Shown here piece by piece: positions 25,931 through 34,326 of a DNA stretch of 64,000 bases. Below the pieces are notes generated by a model, which saw nothing but the letters and a program-made list of their open reading frames with translations, made no database searches and was not told where the DNA came from. This DNA comes from Verrucomicrobiota bacterium. Its GTDB lineage: Bacteria; Verrucomicrobiota; Verrucomicrobiia; Verrucomicrobiales; Verrucomicrobiaceae. Location: NCBI GenBank assembly GCA_025360015.1, contig JANYCZ010000036.1, forward strand, positions 62,001 through 126,000. The letters are read 5' to 3'. Both the position numbers and the translations under genes were made by a program. The first letter of the stretch is position 1. Each line of letters starts with the position of its first letter.

Positions 25931-27406
25931 TCAGTCTTTCCGCTTCAACTGCGGGAAGAGGATGACGTCGCGGATGCTTTCGGCGCCGGTGAGCATCATG
26001 ATGAGGCGGTCGATGCCGATGCCGATGCCGCCAGCGGGGGGCATGCCGTGTTCGAGGGCGAGGATGAACTCTTCGTCGATCTTTTGCGTTTCTTCGCCGG
26101 CCTGATGCTCGAGGCGCTGGCGCTGGACGATGGGGTCGTTCAGTTCGGAGTAACCGGGGCTGATTTCCTGGCCGTTGATGATGAGTTCATAGACATCGAC
26201 GACGGAGCTGTCTTCAGCGTTCTGCTTGGCGAGGGGCACGAGTTCCTTTGGGCAATGGGTGACGTAGAGGGGATCGAACTGCTTGGCTTCGATGAGGCGC
26301 TCGAAGACGTGCTGGGTGACTTCGTAGTCTTCGAAGTTGGCTCCGATCTCGACGCCGAGTTCCTTGGCGCGGGCTTTGCGCTCTTCAGGAGTGTAGTCAT
26401 ACCACTTGGGATCGACGCCTTTGAGGAGATCGGTGTAGCGAGTGCGCTTCCATGGACGTGAGAGGTCGATGGACTTGGTGACGGTGCCTTCTTCGTCTTT
26501 GTGCTCGATCTTGAGGCCGCCGCAGAAGTTTTCGGCGAGGTGGCAGATCATGCCTTCGACGAGGTCGGCCATCTTCTCGAAATCGGCATAGGCCCAGTAG
26601 GCCTCGAGCATGGTGAACTCGGGATTGTGACGACGGCTGAGGCCTTCGTTGCGGAAGTTGCGGTTGAGTTCAAAGATCTGCGTGAAGCCGGCGACGAGAA
26701 GGCGCTTCAAGTACAGTTCGGGCGCGATGCGCAGGGACATCGGCTGATTGAGTGCGTGGAAGAAGGTTTCGAAGGGCTTGGCTGCAGCACCGCCGGGGAC
26801 GTCCTGCATCATCGGCGTTTCGACTTCGAGGAAGCCGCGCTCCTGCATGTAGCTGCGGATGGCGGCGACCATCTTGCTGCGCGTCACGAAGATTTCGCGG
26901 CTGCGCTCATTGGAAATAAGGTCGAGGTAGCGCTGGCGGTACTTGATCTCCTTGTCCGTGACGCCGTGCCACTTGTCGGGCAGGGGACGCAGGGCCTTTG
27001 AGAGGGGAGTGAGTTTTTTGACGTGGATGGATTTTTCGCCGCGCTTGGTGATGAAGCTGAAACCTTCGACGCCGACGAAGTCGCCGATGTCGATGAGTTG
27101 ATTGAACTGGACGTAGGCTTCGTCGCCGACGTCGCCTTTGCTGAGGTAGCACTGCATGCGGCCGCTGATGTCGCCGAGGTCAAAGAAGGTGGCTTTGCCC
27201 ATTTCACGACGGGAGAGAATGCGGCCTGCGACGCGCACATCGAGTGCTTCGGTGAAGTCGGCTTTCAGAGCGCCGGGCTGATGCGTGGTGTCAAAGCGGC
27301 CGCCGAAGGGATCGATGCCGGTCTTCACCAGTCCGTCGAGCTTTTCGCGGCGGAATTGGAGGAGTTCGGACTCGGAATGTTCTGGGGCTGCGGGCGCTGG
27401 TTGCAT
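25931..27406 (-). CDS. lysS: Lysyl-tRNA synthetase (class II)
   Basis: The 491-residue protein has an N-terminal OB-fold anticodon-binding domain (about 55-160), then the class II catalytic core. Motif 1 lies around RGFLEVETPMM, motif 2 is FRNEGLSRRHNPEFTMLE and motif 3 is GIGIGIDRLIMML near the end; EISPGYSELNDP is the LysRS adenylate-site segment. It charges tRNA-Lys in the cytoplasm. ATG 27406 gives a 491-residue enzyme, close to the usual 490-505. Neighbours are unrelated, so it is probably transcribed alone. Confidence 0.97.
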   Translation of the reverse strand: MQPAPAAPEHSESELLQFRREKLDGLVKTGIDPFGGRFDTTHQPGALKADFTEALDVRVAGRILSRREMGKATFFDLGDISGRMQCYLSKGDVGDEAYVQFNQLIDIGDFVGVEGFSFITKRGEKSIHVKKLTPLSKALRPLPDKWHGVTDKEIKYRQRYLDLISNERSREIFVTRSKMVAAIRSYMQERGFLEVETPMMQDVPGGAAAKPFETFFHALNQPMSLRIAPELYLKRLLVAGFTQIFELNRNFRNEGLSRRHNPEFTMLEAYWAYADFEKMADLVEGMICHLAENFCGGLKIEHKDEEGTVTKSIDLSRPWKRTRYTDLLKGVDPKWYDYTPEERKARAKELGVEIGANFEDYEVTQHVFERLIEAKQFDPLYVTHCPKELVPLAKQNAEDSSVVDVYELIINGQEISPGYSELNDPIVQRQRLEHQAGEETQKIDEEFILALEHGMPPAGGIGIGIDRLIMMLTGAESIRDVILFPQLKRKD

Positions 27407-27550
27407 GGTCGTACGGATGAGTGGGCCGTGTTCATAGCCGCTTCCGGGCACATTGCCACTGCAAACGTCATGCCTGTGAGGGTCACACTTGACGGGGTGG
27501 AATGGAAAGAGCTGTTTAAAACAGCCTGATATGAAACCAAACCCGCAGGG

Positions 27551-27787
27551 TCAGTTCCAGGAACGAAAGCAGCGCCAGATAGGAATATACTGACAGGCAG
27601 CATTTTCCCCAAACCGGGGCATGCATGAAAAAGTAAACTGCGGGTGTCGCATGGAGCGCCGCAAAGGGCAGGACACCCCAAACAACATCTTATAATTTGG
27701 CGATGATGCGCGTGACGCAAACAGCACCCAAAACCCGCTGAAGAGCAGGATGCCAAAGGCCAGGCTTTTGAGCAAGGCCCGGAGCAT
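27551..27787 (-). CDS. Possible small membrane protein, perhaps frameshifted
   Basis: A 78-residue frame starts at ATG 27787, 3 bp after the MFS stop, and begins with a hydrophobic helix (LAFGILLFSGFWVLF). Its second half (from about residue 38) is Arg/Cys-rich and unconvincing. In another frame over the same DNA, from about 27689 to a stop near 27520, the sequence reads as a membrane protein (VYFFMHAPVWGK..YLALLSFLELTLRVWF). A single-base deletion near 27689 would join the two into a two-helix protein of about 90 residues. No family is recognised. Whether any product is made is uncertain. Confidence 0.4.
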   Translation of the reverse strand: MLRALLKSLAFGILLFSGFWVLFASRASSPNYKMLFGVSCPLRRSMRHPQFTFSCMPRFGENAACQYIPIWRCFRSWN

Positions 27788-27790
27788 TTC

Positions 27791-29278
27791 TCAAGCTTCT
27801 TCCGCCTTCGGTTCCGGCAGCAGGAAGCCGATGAAGAAGCCTAGCACGACGATGGCGGTGGCGACGATGCCGGCGGCTTTGGCGACGTGCATGGGCAGCA
27901 TCGGGCCGGTGCCGGCGAGCATGGGGGCGACGAGATTTGTTGTCACGAAAGCCATGCTGGTGCCGATCATGCGACCGCCGACGTTGGTGGCGAAGCTGCC
28001 GCCGGTGCCGCGCAGATGCATGGGGAACACCTTGGGCAGGTATTCACCGAAGTAGCTGAACTGAGCGACGGTGAGGAGTCCGCAGACACCGTACGCCCAG
28101 AGGAAGGCGCTACCGCCCTGCTCGAAGAAATAGAAGTAAGTCAGCGGCAGGATGATGAGTGCGGGAACTTGGAAGACCTTTAACAAGGCGATGCGGCTGA
28201 TGCCGACGATGAGCAGGATGGCCAGGGTGATTCGTCCGACGAGGCCGCCCATTTCCTGATAGAACTGCACGGTGTCGGCCATCTTCTTCACCTCATCATT
28301 GATGGGCTTTTGCTGGACGAAGTTGGCCTTGATCTGCGCGACGAGTTCCTTGCGGGCGGGGTCTGTGGCAGGGAGTGCATTGAGCTGCTTGTTGAGGTCT
28401 TCGCCCGCTTTGCGCAGAGGAGCCAGCGCCTTGGACTGCGCTCTTAGTTCCGGCAATCCGGGAGTGACACGTGACACGGTGACCTGCAATGCGCCGAAGG
28501 CGATGCCGTAGGCACAGGCGGACAAAGCGGCGGTCACCAGTGTGACGCGGCGCAGCTCGGGTGCAAAGAGGGCGGCAAAGCTGGGGCGCTTGAGGGTGCC
28601 TGCGGCTTTCTTGTCTTTCCAAACCTTCGATTCTGGCACGAATGGAAGCAGCAGTGCGATGGGGATGGCAGGGAGGATGCCGGTCATGAGCAGGTAACGC
28701 CAGGTGGAGGGATCGTTTGACCCGAGACCAGCGGGCAGGCCGATGTGAGGAAGGTCCACGCCATGTTTGTTGATCCAGACACTGACGAGTGTGACAAACA
28801 CACCGCCAAGCGAGGCAAACGCCTGCGTGATGCCCATCCACTTTTCCTTCTGCTTTTTATCAGAGAAGACTTCCGCCAGCCAGGTGATGGCGGCTACGAA
28901 CTCGACACATACGCCGATGAAGGTGGTGCTGCGGAAAAACACGAACATCTCCAGCGAGGTGGCATAGGCCGCGCAGAACGGCGAGAACGAGTAGAGAAAG
29001 ATGCTCAAGGCCATGATTTTTTTGCGGCCGAACTGATCGACCAGCCTGCCACCGAGAAGGCCAAACACGCCGCCGCAGAGGGCGGAGATCCAGAGCAGAT
29101 TGCCAACCCAGCTGGTCACGATGGGGTTGTTCATCGGCAGCTTGAGCAGTTCCGCAATGGCTGGAGCGGCCACGAGGGGTGTCATCAGCAGCTCGTAGGT
29201 ATCGAACAAGAAGCCAATGCTGGCGATGATGATGATGAGCCAGTGGGTGGTGGTGAATTTGGGTGCGGGAGAGGACAT
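27791..29278 (-). CDS. MFS transporter (sugar-porter type) with inserted coiled-coil loop
   Basis: The 495-residue protein has about 12 membrane segments. N-terminal FDTYELLMTPL and the loop GGRLVDQFGRKKIM (the MFS motif between TM2 and TM3) identify the family. Between the seventh and eighth helices there is a hydrophilic stretch of about 70 residues with heptad-like helices (LRAQSKALAPLRKAGEDLNKQL and on); ordinary MFS proteins lack it. The substrate is unknown. It is divergent from the methyltransferase gene and 3 bp upstream of the small open frame at 27551. Confidence 0.9.
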   Translation of the reverse strand: MSSPAPKFTTTHWLIIIIASIGFLFDTYELLMTPLVAAPAIAELLKLPMNNPIVTSWVGNLLWISALCGGVFGLLGGRLVDQFGRKKIMALSIFLYSFSPFCAAYATSLEMFVFFRSTTFIGVCVEFVAAITWLAEVFSDKKQKEKWMGITQAFASLGGVFVTLVSVWINKHGVDLPHIGLPAGLGSNDPSTWRYLLMTGILPAIPIALLLPFVPESKVWKDKKAAGTLKRPSFAALFAPELRRVTLVTAALSACAYGIAFGALQVTVSRVTPGLPELRAQSKALAPLRKAGEDLNKQLNALPATDPARKELVAQIKANFVQQKPINDEVKKMADTVQFYQEMGGLVGRITLAILLIVGISRIALLKVFQVPALIILPLTYFYFFEQGGSAFLWAYGVCGLLTVAQFSYFGEYLPKVFPMHLRGTGGSFATNVGGRMIGTSMAFVTTNLVAPMLAGTGPMLPMHVAKAAGIVATAIVVLGFFIGFLLPEPKAEEA

Positions 29279-29389
29279 GGCGGGGCGATGCTGTCAGGAG
29301 ATGGGAGGCAAGTCAACGGGCGGCGTGACAGAAGTCTTTTTTCATTTCTTCGTTTCTTTCGGCCAACTGCTGGGAAACTTTGGCGCACC

Positions 29390-30415
29390 ATGAAGCACGA
29401 CCTTACCTCCGCCCCTGCTACTGATCCTCTCAGCATTTACCGCTACCGCGACTGTCTCTACGCTGCCGACATGGTGACGGCGGCGCTGAGTGTGGATTTT
29501 TTTACGTGGTTGTCCAAGAACCCATCTTCGCTGGCGGGCATCTGCGCGCATTTTGGTTTCACGGAGAGACCGGCCGATACGATGATGACGCTGTTTGCGG
29601 CGAATGGCTGGGTGGAAAATGTGGGTGGTGTGTTTCACACGACGGAGATGGCCCGGGAATTTTTGCGCGCGGGACCGGTGTGGGATGTGAGGCCCTATTT
29701 TGCCTCGCTGCATGACCGGCCGATAGCGCGCGATTTTCTGCAGGTGCTCAAGACGGACAAGCCGGCGGGCTGGAGCGGAGACAAGGCGGCGTTTGACTGG
29801 CACAAGGCGATGGAGCAGGAGGATTTCGCGAGGAAATTTACGGCGGCAATGGACTGCCGCGGCGTGCTGCTTTCGCAGGCGCTGGCGAAGAAGCTGGATC
29901 TTACGGGACGCTCCTGCTTGCTCGATATTGGGGCGGGGTCGGGCATCTATGCGTGTGGGATTGCCGCACAGCATACGCACATGAAGGCGGTCGTTTTTGA
30001 TCAAGCGCCGGTGGACCGCATCGCGGGCAAATTGATTGAGGAGCGTGGCTGCGCGGAGCGTGTGAGTGTGGAGACGGGCAACATGTTTGATGGGCTGCCT
30101 GCGGATTGTGATGTGCATCTTTTCTCCAACGTGCTGCATGACTGGGGCGTGGCGGAAGTGAAGAAGCTGCTGGCAGCTTCGCATGCGGCGCTGCCTGCGG
30201 GCGGGCTGCTCATCATTCATGATGCGATCATCAATGCGGACAAGACAGGGCCACTGCATGTGGCGGAGTATTCATGCCTGCTGATGCATTCCACGCAGGG
30301 GAAATGCTACAGCACGAGCGAGTATGCGGCGCTGCTGGATGAAGCGGGATTCACGCCTGGTGAGTATCATGACACGATCGTTGCGCGCGGATTCATGACT
30401 GCGATTCGACGTTAA
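29390..30415 (+). CDS. Family-2 SAM-dependent O-methyltransferase
   Basis: The 341-residue protein has an N-terminal dimerisation winged helix (about 15-110) and a C-terminal class I methyltransferase. SAM-binding motif I is LLDIGAGSGIYACG, and HLFSNVLHDWG is the catalytic-region signature of caffeate / hydroxyneurosporene O-methyltransferase-like enzymes (His as base). The open frame runs further upstream, antisense to the MFS gene, but family similarity begins at ATG 29390. The acceptor is unknown; no biosynthetic cluster surrounds it. Confidence 0.9.
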   Translation: MKHDLTSAPATDPLSIYRYRDCLYAADMVTAALSVDFFTWLSKNPSSLAGICAHFGFTERPADTMMTLFAANGWVENVGGVFHTTEMAREFLRAGPVWDVRPYFASLHDRPIARDFLQVLKTDKPAGWSGDKAAFDWHKAMEQEDFARKFTAAMDCRGVLLSQALAKKLDLTGRSCLLDIGAGSGIYACGIAAQHTHMKAVVFDQAPVDRIAGKLIEERGCAERVSVETGNMFDGLPADCDVHLFSNVLHDWGVAEVKKLLAASHAALPAGGLLIIHDAIINADKTGPLHVAEYSCLLMHSTQGKCYSTSEYAALLDEAGFTPGEYHDTIVARGFMTAIRR

Positions 30416-30467
30416 AAATTAAATTGTGCAAAGAAACCGACTTGTCGTATCGTCTCAGTGTTCGCTT

Positions 30468-30989
30468 ATGAAATTAATCACGCTGTTTTCCATTCTCGCC
30501 CTCACTGCATCTGTTCGCGCTGAGACCACACTCACCATGACCGGCGTACACAACTGCTGCGGCAGTTGCGCGAAGGGCATCACCAAGGCTGGCAGCATCG
30601 GCGAAGGTGTGACCATTGACGTGCCGGAAAAGAGCAGCACGGTGACGATCACCTCGAAGAAGAAGGGTGATGCCATGAAGGCCGCAGAGGCGATCATCGC
30701 TGCAGGATACTTCGGCAAGATCGCAGGTGGCGAACCGTCCAAAACCGCCAGCAAGCCAGCGGTGAGCATCAAGCCCGAAGTCAAGATGACCAAGGCCACT
30801 GTTTCCGGTGTGCACCTCTGCTGCAAGAAGTGCGAAGTCGCTGCTGCTGACGCAGTGAAGACTGTTCCAGGCATCACGAAGAGCGACATCGTCGCGAAGG
30901 CCACTTCATTCACTGTCGAAGGCGAGTTCACCAAGTCCGAGCTGGCGACCGCCCTCAATGACGCTGGCTTTGCCGGCGACATCAAATAA
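30468..30989 (+). CDS. Secreted protein with two CCxxC heavy-metal-associated-like domains
   Basis: The 173-residue protein has a signal peptide (about 1-18) followed by two domains of about 65 residues. Each starts with GVH-x-CC-xx-C: Cys30/31/34 and Cys118/119/122. The fold pattern (beta-alpha-beta, beta-alpha-beta, with GITKSDI-type second strand) resembles HMA/CopZ domains, where the motif is normally GMTCxxC. Double cysteines suggest binding of Cu, Zn or Hg, or redox activity. It lies 52 bp downstream of the O-methyltransferase and ends in a terminator at 31012. No metal transporter is adjacent. Confidence 0.82.
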   Translation: MKLITLFSILALTASVRAETTLTMTGVHNCCGSCAKGITKAGSIGEGVTIDVPEKSSTVTITSKKKGDAMKAAEAIIAAGYFGKIAGGEPSKTASKPAVSIKPEVKMTKATVSGVHLCCKKCEVAAADAVKTVPGITKSDIVAKATSFTVEGEFTKSELATALNDAGFAGDIK

Positions 30990-31011
30990 CTACCGCAACC
31001 AACAACGCGGG

Positions 31012-31044
31012 GCCGGGGCTTGCGAAAGCGACCCCGGCTTTCTT
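31012..31044 (+). terminator. Rho-independent terminator after the CCxxC-domain gene
   Basis: A stem GCCGGGG/CCCCGGC plus TTGC/GCGA carries a GAAA tetraloop and one bulged C, followed by TTTCTT. Confidence 0.88.
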
Positions 31045-31075
31045 ATGCCTGGGTGCGAGCGGGGCGGAGATCGGA

Positions 31076-31092
31076 GCAACCGGGATGGTTGC
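31076..31092. repeat. Palindrome at the 3' end of the RAYT gene
   Basis: GCAACC-GGGAT-GGTTGC is followed by GCTACTTC. It abuts the RAYT stop (31099-31101). The hairpin-plus-TACTTC layout resembles family A. Confidence 0.7.
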
Positions 31093-31098
31093 GCTACT

Positions 31099-31668
31099 TC
31101 ACTCTGGCTGGAAATCGTCCTCCACTTTTACACGGTCCGTTTTGAATCGTGAGATGGCCTTCAGCATCGCGGGTGAGGTTACGGTTTGGAACCATGCGGC
31201 TGAGCACCATGGGTAATCTCGTGCGACTTCGACCAGACCATGCTTCACCGGATTGTTGTGCGTGTAATTTAATCTCGCGAAATAAGACGTCTGCTGCGTG
31301 AGCAGTGTCTCCCAGTAGTTGTGCCAGACTTTGCGATCTGGGGTGTTGTCGAGCTTGTTTACCCAGACGGACAGGGGGCCGTGCAGGGCGCGAATTAGCT
31401 TTGGGAGTGATGCGGCGTCCTTTGCATCTGGGGGCGTTTTTGCGATGAAGTGGTAGTGATTTGAGAAGATGGCCCACGCTTCGAGCCGCCAGCCGAATTG
31501 GTGAGTGATGGAGAGAAGGCCGCGCTGAAGGACATCGAGGCGGGCGGGGTCGCGGAAGTGGTGCTGCTTGAGATGTGTTGCGGCGGTGATGAAGTAGATG
31601 CCGCTGGCGTCTAGGAGATGCGTGGGAGCGTGGGGCCAGGGTGGGGGCTGGTCTGCGCGGCGAGGCAT
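31099..31668 (-). CDS. REP-associated tyrosine transposase (RAYT, IS200/IS605-like TnpA)
   Basis: The 189-residue protein has the HUH-type His71-Tyr72-His73 (SNHYHFIAK) and a candidate catalytic Tyr135 in RLNYTHNNPVKHGLV, the diagnostic RAYT segment. Length is typical (about 150-220). RAYTs are single-copy housekeeping relatives of Y1 transposases that cut REP hairpins in single-stranded DNA. Hairpins flank it on both sides: family-D at 31705-31762 just upstream of its start and a palindrome at 31076-31092 at its stop. It is not itself bounded by IS ends that I can see. Product is cytoplasmic. Confidence 0.9.
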   Translation of the reverse strand: MPRRADQPPPWPHAPTHLLDASGIYFITAATHLKQHHFRDPARLDVLQRGLLSITHQFGWRLEAWAIFSNHYHFIAKTPPDAKDAASLPKLIRALHGPLSVWVNKLDNTPDRKVWHNYWETLLTQQTSYFARLNYTHNNPVKHGLVEVARDYPWCSAAWFQTVTSPAMLKAISRFKTDRVKVEDDFQPE

Positions 31669-31704
31669 GGGGAGACGGGTACGGAAGACAACCGTGACTT
31701 GTTG

Positions 31705-31762
31705 CCGGTGGGTGTGGCGAAAGCGGTGCTGAAGCACCGCACTCCGAGGACGCTGGCGCGCG
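31705..31762. repeat. Family-D palindrome, copy 2, upstream of the RAYT gene
   Basis: GCGGTGCT-GA-AGCACCGC is followed by ACTCCGAGGACGCTGGCGCG. Compared with copy 1 the stem has compensating base changes (GTGC/GCAC for GCGC/GCGC). Confidence 0.88.
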
Positions 31763-31763
31763 C

Positions 31764-31809
31764 TTGGGTGCTGCGCTGGCGTGCGATTGGGTGCTGCGCT
31801 GGCGCGCGC
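31764..31809. repeat. Two tandem 23-bp units next to a family-D repeat
   Basis: TTGGGTGCTGCGCTGGCGTG (plus CGA) is repeated twice with one change, directly after the family-D tail. The tail's ACGCTGGCGCGCG may be a third partial unit. Confidence 0.75.
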
Positions 31810-31816
31810 GTGGGGG

Positions 31817-32911
31817 CTATAGGGAGGCGCGTAAAATGTTTAGCAGCTCGTCGTGGGTGAGGGAGACGGGGTTGGCTTTCATGCTGCTGGCGGCGGCGGA
31901 TTTTCGGGCGATCTCGTTGAGGTCGGAGTCTGTGATGCCCCAGTGGTGGAGCTTGGGGATTTGGAGGCGCTGGGTGAGGGCGTGGAGGTATGAGATGGCA
32001 TCGCCGCCGAGGAGGGAGTCGACTTGATTGAACTTGGTGCGGTCTGGTACTCGTTTGGAGTTGGCTTCCCAGACGGGGGCGAGGAGGGCGGCGCAGACGG
32101 CACCGTGGGGGGCGTGAAACATGCCGCCGATGGGGGCGGCGAAGCCGTGGACGGCACCAAGGCCGGCGTTGGCGAGGGCGATGCCGCTGTTGAGCGCGCA
32201 GAGGGCCATGTCTTCGCGGGCGTCGAGGTCTTGGCCGTTTTGAAAGGCGCGCTCAAGGGAGCGAACGGCGCGCTGGATGCCATCGAGGCAGAGGGCGTCG
32301 GTCATGGGCTGGGCGCGGGAGCAGACGAAGGCTTCGAGGCATTGAGTGAGGGCATCCATGCCGCTGGCGGCGGTGACGGAGGGGGGGACATCGGCGGCGA
32401 GTTCGGGATCGATCAAGGCGATGCGAGGCAGCATGGAGATGTGGCGCAGGCTGGCTTTGACGCGGTGCGCGGTGCTGGCGATGACGGCATTGCGCGTGGC
32501 TTCAGCGCCCGTGCCTGCGGTGGTGGGCACGGCGATGTAGGGCAGGGGAGCAGCGTCCAGCGGTTTGCCTTCACCGATGACCTCGATGTAGCGCATCAAA
32601 TCGCCGGGCTGGGTGGTCATGGCGGCGATGGCTTTGCCGGCATCGACCACGCTGCCGCCGCCGATGGCGACGACTGCATCTGCGCCGACTTGTTTGCCGA
32701 GGGCGACGCCGTTTTGAATGTCCTCCACGGTGGGTTCGCCGCGAATGGAGTGGATGGCGACATGTGGCAGGAGGTCTGCGTACTGCTGCGGGCGGCTGCC
32801 GGTGATGAGGAGGGTGCGCAGGCCGAAGCTGTGGCAGAGAGCGGGCAGCTCGCGGATGACGCCACGACCAAAGATGATGCGCTGGGCGGTGGCGAATTCG
32901 AAACGGTTCAT
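31817..32911 (-). CDS. Iron-type (group III) alcohol dehydrogenase
   Basis: The 364-residue protein has the cofactor-binding GGGSVVD (85-91) and TTAGTGAEAT (130-139), and the metal site region DALTQCLEAF with Asp186, then His255 and PHG-type His269. In FucO-like enzymes the metal is held by Asp, His, His and His; here the second position (residue 190) is Gln, as in some uncharacterised relatives, so the metal and substrate are uncertain. It is cytoplasmic and NAD(P)H-dependent. It is a stand-alone gene downstream of the RNA methyltransferase gene, 150 bp away. Confidence 0.88.
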   Translation of the reverse strand: MNRFEFATAQRIIFGRGVIRELPALCHSFGLRTLLITGSRPQQYADLLPHVAIHSIRGEPTVEDIQNGVALGKQVGADAVVAIGGGSVVDAGKAIAAMTTQPGDLMRYIEVIGEGKPLDAAPLPYIAVPTTAGTGAEATRNAVIASTAHRVKASLRHISMLPRIALIDPELAADVPPSVTAASGMDALTQCLEAFVCSRAQPMTDALCLDGIQRAVRSLERAFQNGQDLDAREDMALCALNSGIALANAGLGAVHGFAAPIGGMFHAPHGAVCAALLAPVWEANSKRVPDRTKFNQVDSLLGGDAISYLHALTQRLQIPKLHHWGITDSDLNEIARKSAAASSMKANPVSLTHDELLNILRASL

Positions 32912-32978
32912 GGGCCAGGGCTTACGGAGGGGAGGTCGCTCGTGTTTTGGGGAAGAGATACTGATGCCAGACCGGATT

Positions 32979-32992
32979 CCGGCTAAAGCCGG
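32979..32992. repeat. Small palindrome (family G)
   Basis: CCGGCT-AA-AGCCGG is followed by TACTACAG. It resembles other hairpin-plus-TACT elements here and lies in the 150-bp gap between two minus-strand genes. Confidence 0.55.
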
Positions 32993-33061
32993 TACTACAG
33001 AACAGCCGTGGATTGATCGACGACTTGCATGGCTTGAGAGAGCTTGTGCGAATTGCGTTTT

Positions 33062-34318
33062 CTATGCGGCAGCGCTGCTCATCGGATTGGCCATGCCATC
33101 ATTGGAGTCGCGGCTCAACGTCATGACGCATTCGAGATGCTTGGTCTGCGGGAAGAGATCGAAGGGCTGGACGGTGCCGAGTTTGAATCCGGCCTCGGTG
33201 AAGAGCATGAGGTCGCGCATCTGGGTGGCGGGATTGCAGGAGATGTAAACGACGCCTTTGGGATTGAAGGCGAAGAGCTGCTGCAAAAATTCGGGGCTGC
33301 TGCCGGCGCGCGGTGGGTCAATGATTACGACGGTGTCCTCGCCGGGATGCGGCACGTCTTTGAAAACGTGCTGGGCATCGGCGGCGATGAAGCGGCAGTT
33401 GGTGAGGGAATTGATCGCGGCGTTATGCGCGGCTTTTTTGACGGCGCTTTCGGAAATCTCGACACCGATGACACTTTCGAAGTCGCGTGCGGCGCTGATG
33501 GCGAAGAGGCCGCTGCCACAGTAGGCATCGACGAGATGCTTGGCGCCGGTGGCCTTGGCTTCGTCGATGGCATGGCGGACGAACTTGGGGAGGATGAAGG
33601 GGTTGTTTTGGAAGAAGTCCCCGGCCTGGAACTCGAAGCGGACACCGTCCACGTCTTCGATGGCGATTTCATCGGGCCGGGTGAGGACGCCGTTGCCGGC
33701 GGCACGCATGAGCAGGGTGGCACCGTTTTTAAAATCGGCGGAGTGCGCGCGGGCCTGCTCGCGTACGGTGGCGAGCTGCGCATTGAGCTCGGGCATGGCG
33801 ATGGGGCACTGCTCGACATCGACCATGGCATTGCGGGTGCGGGCGCGGAGGAAGCCGATGGCGCCGATGCCGCCCTCCTTGGGGCGCTGAAAGTGCGGCG
33901 TGATCTTGGAGCGGTAGCCGTATTGCACGGGCGAGGGGATCACCGGAGCCACGGGGTGCTCGATCCTGGCCATGTGCTTGAGCAGGTCGGCGACTTGGCG
34001 CTGCTTTGAGATGAGCTGCTCCTCATACGCGAGGTGCTGGTACTGGCAGCCACCGCACTGGCCGAACAAGGGGCACTGCGGGGTGACGCGGTTGGGGGCG
34101 GGCTCGATGACTTCGACGAAGTCGGCTTCGCTGTAGTTCTTGTGATTGCGGAAGACGCGGCACTTTACGAGCTCTCCGGCGAGCGTGAAGGGAACGAAGA
34201 CGACCCAGCCATCGACGCGGGCGACGCCCGCGCCTTCGTTGGTGAGGCTTTCGATGCGGACGTCCAGCTCCTGATGATAGGCGAAGGGATGGGGCTTGAA
34301 TTTGCGCGGTGGTTGCAT
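33062..34318 (-). CDS. TrmA/RlmD-family 23S rRNA or tRNA (uracil-5-)-methyltransferase
   Basis: The 418-residue protein has an N-terminal TRAM domain (about 15-70), an iron-sulfur site with Cys82, Cys88, Cys91 and a later Cys near 168, SAM-binding motif around VDAYCGSGLFAI, and a catalytic Cys in YISCNPATQMRDL near residue 360. Motif order and length fit RumA/RlmD/RlmCD, which methylate U1939 or U747 of 23S rRNA. The exact target cannot be told from sequence, so I give no symbol. It overlaps no neighbour and is 8 bp downstream of the LolA-like gene stop on the same strand. Confidence 0.92.
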   Translation of the reverse strand: MQPPRKFKPHPFAYHQELDVRIESLTNEGAGVARVDGWVVFVPFTLAGELVKCRVFRNHKNYSEADFVEVIEPAPNRVTPQCPLFGQCGGCQYQHLAYEEQLISKQRQVADLLKHMARIEHPVAPVIPSPVQYGYRSKITPHFQRPKEGGIGAIGFLRARTRNAMVDVEQCPIAMPELNAQLATVREQARAHSADFKNGATLLMRAAGNGVLTRPDEIAIEDVDGVRFEFQAGDFFQNNPFILPKFVRHAIDEAKATGAKHLVDAYCGSGLFAISAARDFESVIGVEISESAVKKAAHNAAINSLTNCRFIAADAQHVFKDVPHPGEDTVVIIDPPRAGSSPEFLQQLFAFNPKGVVYISCNPATQMRDLMLFTEAGFKLGTVQPFDLFPQTKHLECVMTLSRDSNDGMANPMSSAAA

Positions 34319-34326
34319 GCGTCGCG

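Noticed and set aside
28745-29389. Upstream extension of the O-methyltransferase frame
   Set aside because: It lies antisense to the MFS gene and has no family similarity; ATG 29390 opens the known domain.
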